Of a DNA stretch of 64,000 bases, positions 1 to 7,068 are shown piece after piece (the stretch's first letter is position 1; the number at the start of each line of letters is the position of its first letter). This DNA is from Microbacterium hydrocarbonoxydans (GTDB lineage: Bacteria; Actinomycetota; Actinomycetes; Actinomycetales; Microbacteriaceae). The notes under the pieces are model-generated. The model did no database searches. It saw only the letters and a list, made by a program, of their open reading frames with translations, and had not been told where the DNA came from. The translations under genes and the position numbers were made by a program. The stretch covers positions 2,046,001 to 2,110,000 of the forward strand of contig NZ_FNSQ01000005.1 in assembly GCF_900105205.1 (NCBI RefSeq). Direction: 5' to 3'.

Positions 1-256
1 CTTCCAGGACGTCGACATCCGGACGGGGTACCGACGGCATGAAACCCTGCACGAAGGCGCTGTAGGTCTCATCGATCATCCGCCGTGATTCCGCGGCGAT
101 CGTGTCGAAGACGAGTGAGCTCTTGCCCGATCCCGAGACACCGGTGAACACCGACAGACGTCGCTTCGGAATGTCGACGCTCACCTCTTTGAGATTGTTC
201 TCGCGCGCGCCCTGGACGCGGATGATGTCATGGCCGTCTGCGGGATGCGTCGTCAT
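1..256 (-). CDS. UvrA-like excinuclease ABC ATPase, N-terminal fragment (runs off the window)
   Basis: Only the first 85 codons are present; the gene continues past base 1. The opening region contains 'RVQGARENNLKEVSV' and a Walker A loop 'GVSGSGKSSL' followed by 'VFDTIAAESRR', the signature start of UvrA-family ABC ATPases. The ATG at 256 is 27 bases after the stop of the VOC gene, so it is probably the third gene of an araC-VOC-uvrA-like operon. This layout fits the shorter UvrA-like paralogues often linked to small-molecule resistance rather than the main repair uvrA, but that is inference because the zinc-finger and second ATPase halves are not visible. Confidence 0.85.
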   Translation of the reverse strand, partial: MTTHPADGHDIIRVQGARENNLKEVSVDIPKRRLSVFTGVSGSGKSSLVFDTIAAESRRMIDETYSAFVQGFMPSVPRPDVDVLE

Positions 257-283
257 TGTCGTCCTCGATATCGGTGGACCGGG

Positions 284-694
284 TCAGCCGGCCTGATTGA
301 TACGGAGCAGATTTCCTGCGGGGTCTCGGAGTGCGCAGTCCCGCACCCCGTAAGGCTGGTCCATGGGTTCCTGCACGACATCGGCGCCTCGCTCGACCAG
401 GCGCTCGAACAGCCCGTCGAGGTCGTCGCTCGCCAGGGTGAGCGCGCCGTAGCTGCCCTTGGCGATCAGCTCGAGGATGGTCTGCCGCTCGGTGTCGGTG
501 ATGCCGGGGTCGGTCGCCGGCGGATGCAGGACGATCGACGTGCCGGGCTGCCCCTCGGGGCCGACCGTGATCCATCGGAGTCCGTCATAGCCGACGTCGT
601 TGCGCACCTCGAACCCGAGGGCGTCACGATAGAAGCCGAGAGCCGCCTCGGCGTCGGTGTGCGGAAGGAATGCGTAGTGGATGCTGATGTTCAT
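284..694 (-). CDS. VOC (glyoxalase/bleomycin-resistance) family protein
   Basis: 136 residues forming one full VOC unit of two beta-alpha-beta-beta-beta modules. The first module is around 'AEAALGFYRDALGFEV' (residues 15-30) and the second ends in 'DCALRDPAGNLLRINQAG', a typical family C-terminus. The family includes metal-dependent lyases, dioxygenases and small-molecule-sequestering resistance proteins; which applies here cannot be read from the sequence. The start lies 4 bases after the stop of the AraC regulator, and the UvrA-like gene follows, so the three are probably co-transcribed and controlled by the regulator. Confidence 0.85.
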   Translation of the reverse strand: MNISIHYAFLPHTDAEAALGFYRDALGFEVRNDVGYDGLRWITVGPEGQPGTSIVLHPPATDPGITDTERQTILELIAKGSYGALTLASDDLDGLFERLVERGADVVQEPMDQPYGVRDCALRDPAGNLLRINQAG

Positions 695-698
695 GGCT

Positions 699-1139
699 TC
701 ACGTTAGATGTGCGTCCGTGCGCGGTGCTTCTTGATTCCTGATCGGTCTGATGACGTGCTTGGCCTGGAAGGTCGGTATGCCCTCCACATCGGCCGCGCG
801 CTCACGGTACACGATGGGTGAGACACCCACGAGTTCCGTGAACCTCGTGCTGAAAGTCCCGAGCGACGAGCACCCCACGGCGAAGCAGACGTCGGTCACG
901 CTCAGGTCGCCCCGCCGCAGCAGCGCCATGGCCCTCTCGATCCTCCGTGTCATGAGGTACGAGTAGGGAGACTCGCCGTAGGTCTCCTTGAAACGACGAC
1001 TGAGGTGCCCGGCCGACATATGCGCCCCTTTCGCGAGCGCCTCGACGTCGAGGGGTGACGCGTACTCCCTGTCGATCCGGTCGCGGACCTTGCGCATGGT
1101 CACCAGCTCGAGGATGCGCGCGTCGTCGTCCGGTGTCAC
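699..1139 (-). CDS. AraC-family transcriptional regulator, short form
   Basis: 146 residues made almost entirely of the AraC DNA-binding domain. The first helix-turn-helix is around 'LAKGAHMSAGHLSRRFKETYG' minus its last residue, and the second around 'SVTDVCFAVGCSSLGTFSTRF'. The C-terminus 'LVGVSPIVYRERA' is the family signature. There is no sensor domain. The GTG at 1139 ('VTPDDDAR...') is chosen because the longer upstream reading lacks family resemblance and the conserved part begins there. AraC proteins of this size are commonly paired with VOC genes, as here (4-base gap), suggesting local control of the VOC/UvrA-like genes. Confidence 0.82.
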   Translation of the reverse strand: MTPDDDARILELVTMRKVRDRIDREYASPLDVEALAKGAHMSAGHLSRRFKETYGESPYSYLMTRRIERAMALLRRGDLSVTDVCFAVGCSSLGTFSTRFTELVGVSPIVYRERAADVEGIPTFQAKHVIRPIRNQEAPRTDAHLT

Positions 1140-1231
1140 GTGATGATCTTGCCATGACGCGCGATGACGGCGTGTGAATGCGCGCGACATGGTCCGAGGC
1201 CCCTCCCCCACTTCCCCGTCCGACAGCGGTA

Positions 1232-1254
1232 CCCTGTGAGCATCCCTCACAGGG
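1232..1254. promoter_or_regulatory. Perfect 9-bp inverted repeat in the leader of the HdeD-like gene
   Basis: CCCTGTGAG (1232-1240) and CTCACAGGG (1246-1254) are exact inverse complements separated by 5 bases. The repeat lies 24 bases upstream of the ATG at 1279. It could be an operator for a dimeric regulator or a leader hairpin. No U-run follows, so it is not a standard terminator. Confidence 0.5.
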
Positions 1255-1278
1255 ATTTCTCAGAAAGGGTCCCCAACC

Positions 1279-1878
1279 ATGTCTGATCCACTCGCAACCG
1301 AAGCGAAGACGCTGTTCAAATCCATCCGCATCGTGCTCGCCGTCTCGGGCGTCATCGCGCTGATCGCCGGCCTCGTCCTGCTGGTCTGGCCGGTCAAGTC
1401 CGCGGTGATCGTCACCGGCATCTTCGCCAGCTACCTCGTCATCGCAGGTCTCGTCTACATCGGCCTCGGCATCTTCTCGCGCGTCAAGGGCGGGTGGGCG
1501 CGCGTCGGCCACATCGTCCTCGGGCTCGTCTATATCATCGCCGGCGTGATCGCGTTCGCGAACCTCGGCGCCGCAGCGGCCACACTCGCGCTCGTCGTCG
1601 TCATCTTCATCGGCATCAGCTGGATCGTCGATGGGGTCGTGGCGCTGTCGCTCCTCGGGCAGGACGGCTCGCGCGTCTGGACGCTCCTCTACGCCCTGCT
1701 GAGCATCGTGGCCGGAATCGTCGTGCTCTTCTCGCCGCTGTACGCCGCGGCCGTGCTCTGGCTCGTGCTCGGCATCTCGCTCGTCGTGCTCGGGATCGTC
1801 CAGATCGTGCGTGCCATCACGCTCGGCAAGGATGCGAAGGGCTTCGTCGCCTCCGTCCAGGCTGACACCGCCGTCTGA
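1279..1878 (+). CDS. HdeD-like (DUF308) multi-pass membrane protein
   Basis: 199 residues with about six hydrophobic helices and short polar loops, in the repeated pattern of the DUF308/HdeD family: 'IRIVLAVSGVIALIAGLVLL', 'IVTGIFASYLVIAGLVYIGL', a VYIIAGVIAF segment, and so on to 'LWLVLGISLVVLGIVQIVRA'. The N-terminus is a short cytoplasmic tail. HdeD-type proteins are linked to acid resistance in enteric bacteria, but the role of actinobacterial members is unknown. The ATG at 1279 is the only sensible start. The gene stands alone between a leader inverted repeat and a strong bidirectional terminator. Confidence 0.85.
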   Translation: MSDPLATEAKTLFKSIRIVLAVSGVIALIAGLVLLVWPVKSAVIVTGIFASYLVIAGLVYIGLGIFSRVKGGWARVGHIVLGLVYIIAGVIAFANLGAAAATLALVVVIFIGISWIVDGVVALSLLGQDGSRVWTLLYALLSIVAGIVVLFSPLYAAAVLWLVLGISLVVLGIVQIVRAITLGKDAKGFVASVQADTAV

Positions 1879-1902
1879 CACTCTGCTGCCCAGACAGCAG
1901 AC

Positions 1903-1943
1903 ATGAAGAGAGCCCCGTCCATCCCGGACGGGGCTCTCTTCAT
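1903..1943. terminator. Bidirectional intrinsic terminator
   Basis: An 18-bp perfect stem (1903-1920 with 1926-1943) has a 5-base loop. The GC-rich core AGCCCCGTCC is flanked by A/T-containing arms, giving a short T-rich tail on either strand. It sits between the convergent HdeD-like gene and the SDR gene and can serve both. Confidence 0.85.
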
Positions 1944-1964
1944 CTGCCAGGGGCGTTCGGAGTC

Positions 1965-2729
1965 CTACTCGGCGCCGAACGCGCTCACGTCGCCGACCAG
2001 GCGGGTGTTGTCCTCAGGAACCGGGTCCACGGCGGCGCGCGCGACCTCTGCCGCGAACTCCGAGACGTTGTAGAGCTTGCCCGCGGACTCGCGACGCTCC
2101 GCGATCGCGCCGGGGTTCGCCCGCTCCAGCAGCGTCGCGGTGATCGTGCCCTCGATCATGTCACCGGAGACCACCGTGAAGCCGATCCCCTTCTCGGCGA
2201 GGCCCGGGATGCGCTCGCGCAGAGCATCCTCCCCCGCACGCTTGGACAGCGCGACCGGCTCGTACTCGGGCATCGTCGGCGTCGTGCGGATGAAGTGCGC
2301 CTGGTGGCTCGTGACGAAGACGACGCGGGCGCCGTCGCCGAGCAGCGGCGTCGCCGCCTCCAGCACATTCACCTGCGCGTCGCGGTTGAGGGTCAGCGCG
2401 TAGTCCGCTGCCATGCCGGACTCCATGCCGCCTGAGGCGTTCAGCACGAGGACATCGAGGCGGCCGAACTCGGTCTTGACGGCGTCGAACATCTCGCCGA
2501 TCGAGGCGGGGTCCGTGAGGTCGGCACCCACGACCAGCACGCGGCGTCCGAGCTCGCGGAGCTGCGCGGCGAGCTTCTCGGCGCGCGGCGCCTTGTTGCG
2601 GAAGTTGATGACGACGTCGGCGCCCGCCTCGGCGAGGTAGCGGACCGTGTCGGCGCCGATGCCCCGAGACGAGCCGGTGACAAGGGCGACCTTGCCGTCG
2701 AGAGAACCTGCAGGAAGAACGTCGGTCAC
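1965..2729 (-). CDS. Short-chain dehydrogenase/reductase (SDR) family protein with altered active site
   Basis: 254 residues with a classical SDR Rossmann fold. The cofactor loop is 'VTGSSRGIGADT' (residues 18-29), followed by 'NFRNK' after strand beta-2 (favouring NADP), 'GADLTDPASI', and 'LVLNASGG' in place of the usual NNAG. The catalytic Ser is plausible in 'FVTSHQAH'. Where the YxxxK motif is expected the sequence reads 'PVALSKRAGED': the Lys is kept but Val stands in the catalytic Tyr position, with a Tyr three residues earlier. It may therefore be non-catalytic or use a shifted Tyr. The gene is monocistronic and converges on the terminator at 1903-1943. Confidence 0.8.
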   Translation of the reverse strand: MTDVLPAGSLDGKVALVTGSSRGIGADTVRYLAEAGADVVINFRNKAPRAEKLAAQLRELGRRVLVVGADLTDPASIGEMFDAVKTEFGRLDVLVLNASGGMESGMAADYALTLNRDAQVNVLEAATPLLGDGARVVFVTSHQAHFIRTTPTMPEYEPVALSKRAGEDALRERIPGLAEKGIGFTVVSGDMIEGTITATLLERANPGAIAERRESAGKLYNVSEFAAEVARAAVDPVPEDNTRLVGDVSAFGAE

Positions 2730-2849
2730 GGGGACTCCTCAAATGCGTGGATCGCCGTGATGACACGGCGCTCTCAGACTACCAAGCCGCCCTCGTGGCA
2801 CCGGGATCGCGTTCGTGCTGCGTGATAGGTTGACCGCAAAGGAGGCCGC

Positions 2850-3323
2850 ATGGACAACTTCGCGACATTCGTACAGTTCATCGACCAATGGGCATGGATC
2901 GGGTGGCTGATCCTGATCGCCCTGTTCCTCGTGATCGAGATGCTCACCCTCGACTTCACCTTCCTGATGCTCAGCTTCGGCAGCGCAGTGGGGCTCGTCA
3001 CGGATTTCGTGGGGATCCCGGTGTGGGTCCAGGTCCTCATCGCGGCGGCCGCCGCAGGACTCTTCATCCTGTTCCTGCGCCCACCGCTGATCAAGCGGCT
3101 GCATCGTGGCGAGGACCCCACGAAGTCCAACGTCGATGCACTCCTCGATCTGCGGGGCACCGCACTGCAGGACATCACGCAGATCTCGGGCCAGGTCAAG
3201 CTCAGCAACGGCGACACCTGGACCGCCCGCACCGCCGGCCCCGTGCCGATCCCTCAGGGATCTCCGATCGCGGTCATCGCGATCAACGGCGCGACAGCAA
3301 CCGTCCGTCCCGTCAACGACTAG
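2850..3323 (+). CDS. NfeD-family membrane protein
   Basis: 157 residues. Two or three N-terminal hydrophobic helices ('WIGWLILIALFLVIEMLTL', 'FLMLSFGSAVGLVTDFVG', 'VQVLIAAAAAGLFILFL') are followed by a soluble domain of about 65 residues ('LRGTALQDITQISGQVKLSNG') with the five-strand OB-like fold of NfeD C-terminal domains. NfeD proteins partner stomatin/flotillin-like SPFH proteins at the membrane, and the next gene is exactly that, 9 bases downstream. A strong Shine-Dalgarno AAGGAGG precedes the ATG at 2850. Confidence 0.88.
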   Translation: MDNFATFVQFIDQWAWIGWLILIALFLVIEMLTLDFTFLMLSFGSAVGLVTDFVGIPVWVQVLIAAAAAGLFILFLRPPLIKRLHRGEDPTKSNVDALLDLRGTALQDITQISGQVKLSNGDTWTARTAGPVPIPQGSPIAVIAINGATATVRPVND

Positions 3324-3332
3324 GAGAATCCC

Positions 3333-4259
3333 TTGGACGACGCATCGTTCATCCCCGCCGCGATCGGCTGGATCCTGGTCATCGCGATCATCATCTTCGT
3401 GGTGGTCACGCTGGCCCGCTCGATCCGCATCATCCCTCAGGCGACCGCCGGGGTCGTCGAGCGTCTCGGGCGGTACCACAAGACCCTCACGCCGGGGCTC
3501 AACATCCTGGTGCCGTTCATCGACCGGCTCCGCCCGCTCATCGACATGCGCGAGCAGGTGGTCTCGTTCCCGCCGCAGCCCGTCATCACCGAGGACAACC
3601 TGGTGGTCTCGATCGACACCGTCGTCTACTTCCAGGTGACGGACGCACGTGCGGCGACCTACGAGATCGCGAACTACCTCGGCGCCGTCGAGCAGCTCAC
3701 GACCACCACGCTGCGTAACGTCGTCGGTGGACTCAACCTCGAAGAGGCGCTGACGAGCCGCGACAACATCAACGGCCAGCTGCGCGTCGTGCTCGACGAG
3801 GCGACCGGCAAGTGGGGCATCCGCGTCGGACGTGTCGAGCTCAAGGCCATCGATCCGCCCATCTCCATCCAGGACTCGATGGAGAAGCAGATGCGCGCAG
3901 AGCGAGACCGTCGCGCCGCGATCCTCACCGCGGAGGGAACGAAGCAGTCCGCCATCCTCGAGGCCGAGGGTGCGCGTCAGGCCGAGATCCTCCGCGCTGA
4001 GGGTGACAAGCAGGCCGCCGTGCTGCGCGCTCAGGGTGAGGCCGAGGCGATCCAGAACGTCTTCACCGCGATCCATCAGGGCGAGCCTGACGACAAGCTC
4101 CTCGCTTACCAGTACCTGCAGATGCTGCCGAAGATCAGCGAGGGTCAGTCCAACAAGCTGTGGATCATCCCGAGCGAGCTGACCGAGGCGCTCAAGGGAA
4201 TCGGCAGCGCCTTCACGCCGCGGCCGGGCCAGGCTCCGACGAATCACCCCGGCGCGTGA
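3333..4259 (+). CDS. SPFH (stomatin/band 7) family membrane protein
   Basis: 308 residues. An N-terminal transmembrane helix ('AIGWILVIAIIIFVVVTLA') is followed by the SPFH core starting at 'IIPQATAGVVERLGRYHKTL' and including 'VVSIDTVVYFQVTD' and 'LRNVVGGLNLEEALTSRDNI'. A coiled coil rich in Glu/Arg/Ala ('RAERDRRAAILTAEGTKQSA', with repeated 'EAEGARQAEIL'-type heptads) spans roughly residues 180-240. Such proteins oligomerise on the inner face of the membrane and organise microdomains. The start codon is TTG at 3333, with GGAG just upstream. It is operonic with the NfeD gene before it and overlaps the GDPD gene after it by 4 bases. Confidence 0.9.
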   Translation: MDDASFIPAAIGWILVIAIIIFVVVTLARSIRIIPQATAGVVERLGRYHKTLTPGLNILVPFIDRLRPLIDMREQVVSFPPQPVITEDNLVVSIDTVVYFQVTDARAATYEIANYLGAVEQLTTTTLRNVVGGLNLEEALTSRDNINGQLRVVLDEATGKWGIRVGRVELKAIDPPISIQDSMEKQMRAERDRRAAILTAEGTKQSAILEAEGARQAEILRAEGDKQAAVLRAQGEAEAIQNVFTAIHQGEPDDKLLAYQYLQMLPKISEGQSNKLWIIPSELTEALKGIGSAFTPRPGQAPTNHPGA

Positions 4260-5029
4260 CGCACCCCTACTTCGAGAAAGCACGCCACCCCCGAGTCCTC
4301 GCCCACCGCGGTCTGATCACCGCGGCAGGCGAGGACTCCGGCGTGTGGGAGAACTCCGCAGCCGCGTTCGCCGCGGCGCACGCGGCCGGGGCCGAGTACA
4401 TCGAGACCGACTGCCAGGTCACGGCCGACGGTGATGTCGTCCTGTTCCACGACGCCACCCTGCAGCGTCTGACCGGGGACCCGCGTGCCGTCGCGGCCGT
4501 GCGCACCCGAGAGCTCGCCGAGATCTTCGCCGATCACGGCGGGCTGCTCACAGTCGCGGATGCGCTGTCGGCGTTCCCGACGACGCGCTTCAACATCGAC
4601 GTCAAGACTCCCGCCGCCGTCGCACCGCTCGGTCCTCTCCTGGTCGACCACACCCACCGTGTGCTGCTGACGAGCTTCTCCGACGCGAACCGTCGCGCCG
4701 CCATGGCCTCGGTGCTCCGCGCGGGTGCGGACATCCCCCCGGCGGCATCCGCAGGAAGCCGCACCATCGCGGCGGTCCGCGCGCTGTCCGCCGCCCACCT
4801 CTCCCCCGCCCGGGTGCTGCGTGGTGTCGATGCGCTCCAGATCCCCGAGCGCCACCGCGGAGTCAGGGTGCTCACCGGGTCGCTCCTCCGCGCCGCGCAC
4901 CGACACGGTGTCGAGGTGCACGTCTGGACGGTCAACGACCCCGACGACATGCGGCGACTCGTAGCTCTCGGTGTCGACGGCATCGTGTCCGACCGCGCCG
5001 ACCTCGCGCTCGCGACTCTGGCCGTCTGA
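4256..5029 (+). CDS. Glycerophosphodiester phosphodiesterase
   Basis: 257 residues. The family hydrolyses glycerophosphodiesters to glycerol-3-phosphate and an alcohol. Catalytic and metal residues are visible: 'LAHRGL' (HR pair near residue 16), 'ENSAAAFAAAHAAGAEYIETD' minus its last residue (E..ExD), and 'HDATLQRLTG'. A late 'VEVHVWTVNDPDDMRRLVALG' minus one residue and 'GVDGIVSDRADLA' close the TIM barrel. No signal peptide is seen, so it is probably cytoplasmic. The GTG start at 4256 forms a GTGA overlap with the stop of the SPFH gene, indicating coupling. A longer reading upstream is only the SPFH gene in another frame. Confidence 0.9.
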   Translation: MTHPYFEKARHPRVLAHRGLITAAGEDSGVWENSAAAFAAAHAAGAEYIETDCQVTADGDVVLFHDATLQRLTGDPRAVAAVRTRELAEIFADHGGLLTVADALSAFPTTRFNIDVKTPAAVAPLGPLLVDHTHRVLLTSFSDANRRAAMASVLRAGADIPPAASAGSRTIAAVRALSAAHLSPARVLRGVDALQIPERHRGVRVLTGSLLRAAHRHGVEVHVWTVNDPDDMRRLVALGVDGIVSDRADLALATLAV

Positions 5030-5153
5030 CCCGCCACGCCGCCCATACGCTCTCGCGCTGAGATTCCCCTGTGAATCCCGCCGAGAACGCGGGCGCGTGG
5101 ATGAAGAACACAGGCTGGAGCGTTATACCTGACAGCGACGAGAGGACCACACA

Positions 5154-5537
5154 ATGGCAGATCGCAGCCTACGCGGCATCCGACTCGGCGCCCAGAGCCT
5201 ACAGAGCGAAGAGGGCGTCGTTTTCATGGAGCGCCGTGAAACCACCTACACCTGTGACGCCTGCGGCCATGTCACGAACCTGATGTTCGCGGCTGACGCC
5301 GAGCCGCCTCAGACCTGGGAATGCCGTGCCTGCGGAGCCGACGCCCGCCTGAACGTCGACGGCCAGGCCGTCACGCTCGACGCGAGCGACGAGAAGGCCG
5401 CGCGCACCCACTGGGACATGCTCCTGGAGCGCCGCACGCGCGCTGAGCTCGAAGAGCTCCTCGAGGAGCGTCTCGCCTTCATCCGCGCCCGCCGCGGCGC
5501 AGGCGAGGACCCCACCCGCGAGAAGATCGGCGCCTAG
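5154..5537 (+). CDS. rbpA: RNA polymerase-binding protein RbpA
   Basis: 127 residues. RbpA is the actinobacterial transcription factor that binds the principal sigma factor and RNA polymerase beta and stabilises the open promoter complex. The order matches the family: an N-terminal tail 'SLRGIRLGAQSLQSEEG', a core domain with two CxxC-type pairs ('YTCDACGHV' and 'WECRACGAD'), a basic linker, and the sigma-interaction domain 'HWDMLLERRTRAELEELLEE'. The start ATG at 5154 keeps the conserved 'ADRSLRG' N-terminus. Its stop codon shares the palindrome CTAG with the stop of the convergent lnt gene. Confidence 0.95.
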   Translation: MADRSLRGIRLGAQSLQSEEGVVFMERRETTYTCDACGHVTNLMFAADAEPPQTWECRACGADARLNVDGQAVTLDASDEKAARTHWDMLLERRTRAELEELLEERLAFIRARRGAGEDPTREKIGA

Positions 5538-7066
5538 CGCCTCCGGGCGCGCAACCACCCGAATGCGAGCGCGCCCACTCCGCCCCACATCAGGATCTGC
5601 TGGATCCAGGGACCGAGGACGACGCCGGCTGTCAGGCCGGAGCGCAGCTCGACATCTTCGAGCAGTGCTCCGGCCTTTCCCGCATCCAGGCTCGAGACCG
5701 TCGACCCGTCGGGTCGGATGATCTGGCTGGTGCCGACGGTCGAGATGTTGACCACGCTCCGCCCCGTCTCCATGGCGCGCATCCGCGCGAACGCGAGCTG
5801 CTGCAGGTTCTCGTCGGTGCCTCGGAAGTCGGCGTTGTTCGTCTGGAGCACGAGAACCTGTGCGCCCTCGCGCACCCCGGCGGTGATGACATCGTCGTAG
5901 ATGACGTCGAAGCAGATCGCCAGACCGACAGGCACGCCGCCGACCTCCACGATCGGGTCGTTCGATCCAGGGGTGTAATCGCGCTGCAGAAGCCCGATCA
6001 GGTCGGGAGCCAACGCATTGAAGAACGGACGGTCCGGCACGTACTCCCCGAACGGTACCGGATGGCGTTTGTCGTGGATCTGTCCGGTGGGACCCTCACT
6101 GGTCCACAGCATCGACGTGTTGTAGAAAAGACCACCGCGCTCGGTCGCCGCGTTGGCGAGCAGCGGCGCGTCGATCCGAGTGGAGACGAGGGAGAGGCGC
6201 CGAGCCAGCGACTCCGAGAGGAACGGATCCGAGTCGACGGAACCCTCCGGCCACACGAGCAGGTCGACGTCCTCGCCGTAGAGGGGCTCCGTAGCGTCGG
6301 TCTGCGCCTGGATGACCGAGTAGCGTTCGCGCTGGTCGAAATAGCCGCTGGGGCCATTGCCCTGCACCGCAGCGATTCGCATCGAGCCGCTGGCGGTCGT
6401 CGGAAAAAGCGGTGTGAACAGCAGCGCCACTGCGACCAGGGCCGGGGCGACCAGAGCCCAGGGGCGTCGCCACCCACGATCGCGCACGAGTTCGATGACG
6501 AGCGCCACGAAGAACACCATGAGAAAGCTGAGCCCGCTGACGCCCACCCAGGAGGTGACCGAGGCGAGCGGGCTCTCCGCTTGGCTCATCCCCAGCCGTG
6601 CCCACGGGAAGCCGCCGTAGGGCCACGAGCCGACGAACAGCTCCCGTCCCACCCACAGGGCCGAGACGACGACGGGCAGCAGGATGAGCCGGGCCCACCG
6701 CTGTGGCAGCGCCCGCGGAACCCAGCGGTACGCGAGAGTGATCAGGATCAGGGCGACTGCCGTGAGCAGCCCTTCGAGGACGCTCAGCGCCGCCCACGGG
6801 ATCGGGCCGAGGTAGCGCGATGTCCAGGACACGAGGAGGCCGAAGAAGAGCACCCCGTAGACGGCGCCGACGAGGAATGCTCCGCCGGCCCGGCGCCCGA
6901 TCAGCGCGAGGAGCAGCAGCGCGGTCGCCGGGAACGCCAGCACCCACGCGGCGACATCCGGGTAGGAGAGATCCATGAGGAGCGCGGCCGCCGCGGCGAC
7001 GGGGAGCGCGAGCGCCAGGGGCAGCAGTGGGCGCTGTCGAGCGCGCGGTTCAGGCATCCGACTCAT
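5534..7066 (-). CDS. lnt: Apolipoprotein N-acyltransferase
   Basis: 510 residues. Lnt transfers the third acyl chain to the N-terminal Cys of lipoproteins in the membrane. Six or so N-terminal transmembrane helices (residues 10-210) are followed by a nitrilase-fold domain with the Glu-Lys-Cys triad: 'LLVWPEGSVD', 'DKRHPVPFGEYVPDRPF' and 'VGLAICFDVIYDD'. A final hydrophobic helix ('LGPWIQQILMWGGVGALAFG') closes it. Unlike the mycobacterial protein it has no fused Ppm (polyprenol-mannose synthase) domain. ATG 7066 lies two bases after the stop of helY; an internal ATG at 7057 is the alternative. Much longer readings upstream are helY in another frame. Confidence 0.9.
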   Translation of the reverse strand: MSRMPEPRARQRPLLPLALALPVAAAAALLMDLSYPDVAAWVLAFPATALLLLALIGRRAGGAFLVGAVYGVLFFGLLVSWTSRYLGPIPWAALSVLEGLLTAVALILITLAYRWVPRALPQRWARLILLPVVVSALWVGRELFVGSWPYGGFPWARLGMSQAESPLASVTSWVGVSGLSFLMVFFVALVIELVRDRGWRRPWALVAPALVAVALLFTPLFPTTASGSMRIAAVQGNGPSGYFDQRERYSVIQAQTDATEPLYGEDVDLLVWPEGSVDSDPFLSESLARRLSLVSTRIDAPLLANAATERGGLFYNTSMLWTSEGPTGQIHDKRHPVPFGEYVPDRPFFNALAPDLIGLLQRDYTPGSNDPIVEVGGVPVGLAICFDVIYDDVITAGVREGAQVLVLQTNNADFRGTDENLQQLAFARMRAMETGRSVVNISTVGTSQIIRPDGSTVSSLDAGKAGALLEDVELRSGLTAGVVLGPWIQQILMWGGVGALAFGWLRARRR

Positions 7067-7068
7067 TC

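Noticed and set aside
2739..4283. 514-codon open frame antisense to the NfeD/SPFH genes
   Set aside because: Composition is the mirror of the real genes; no domain or ribosome-binding site.
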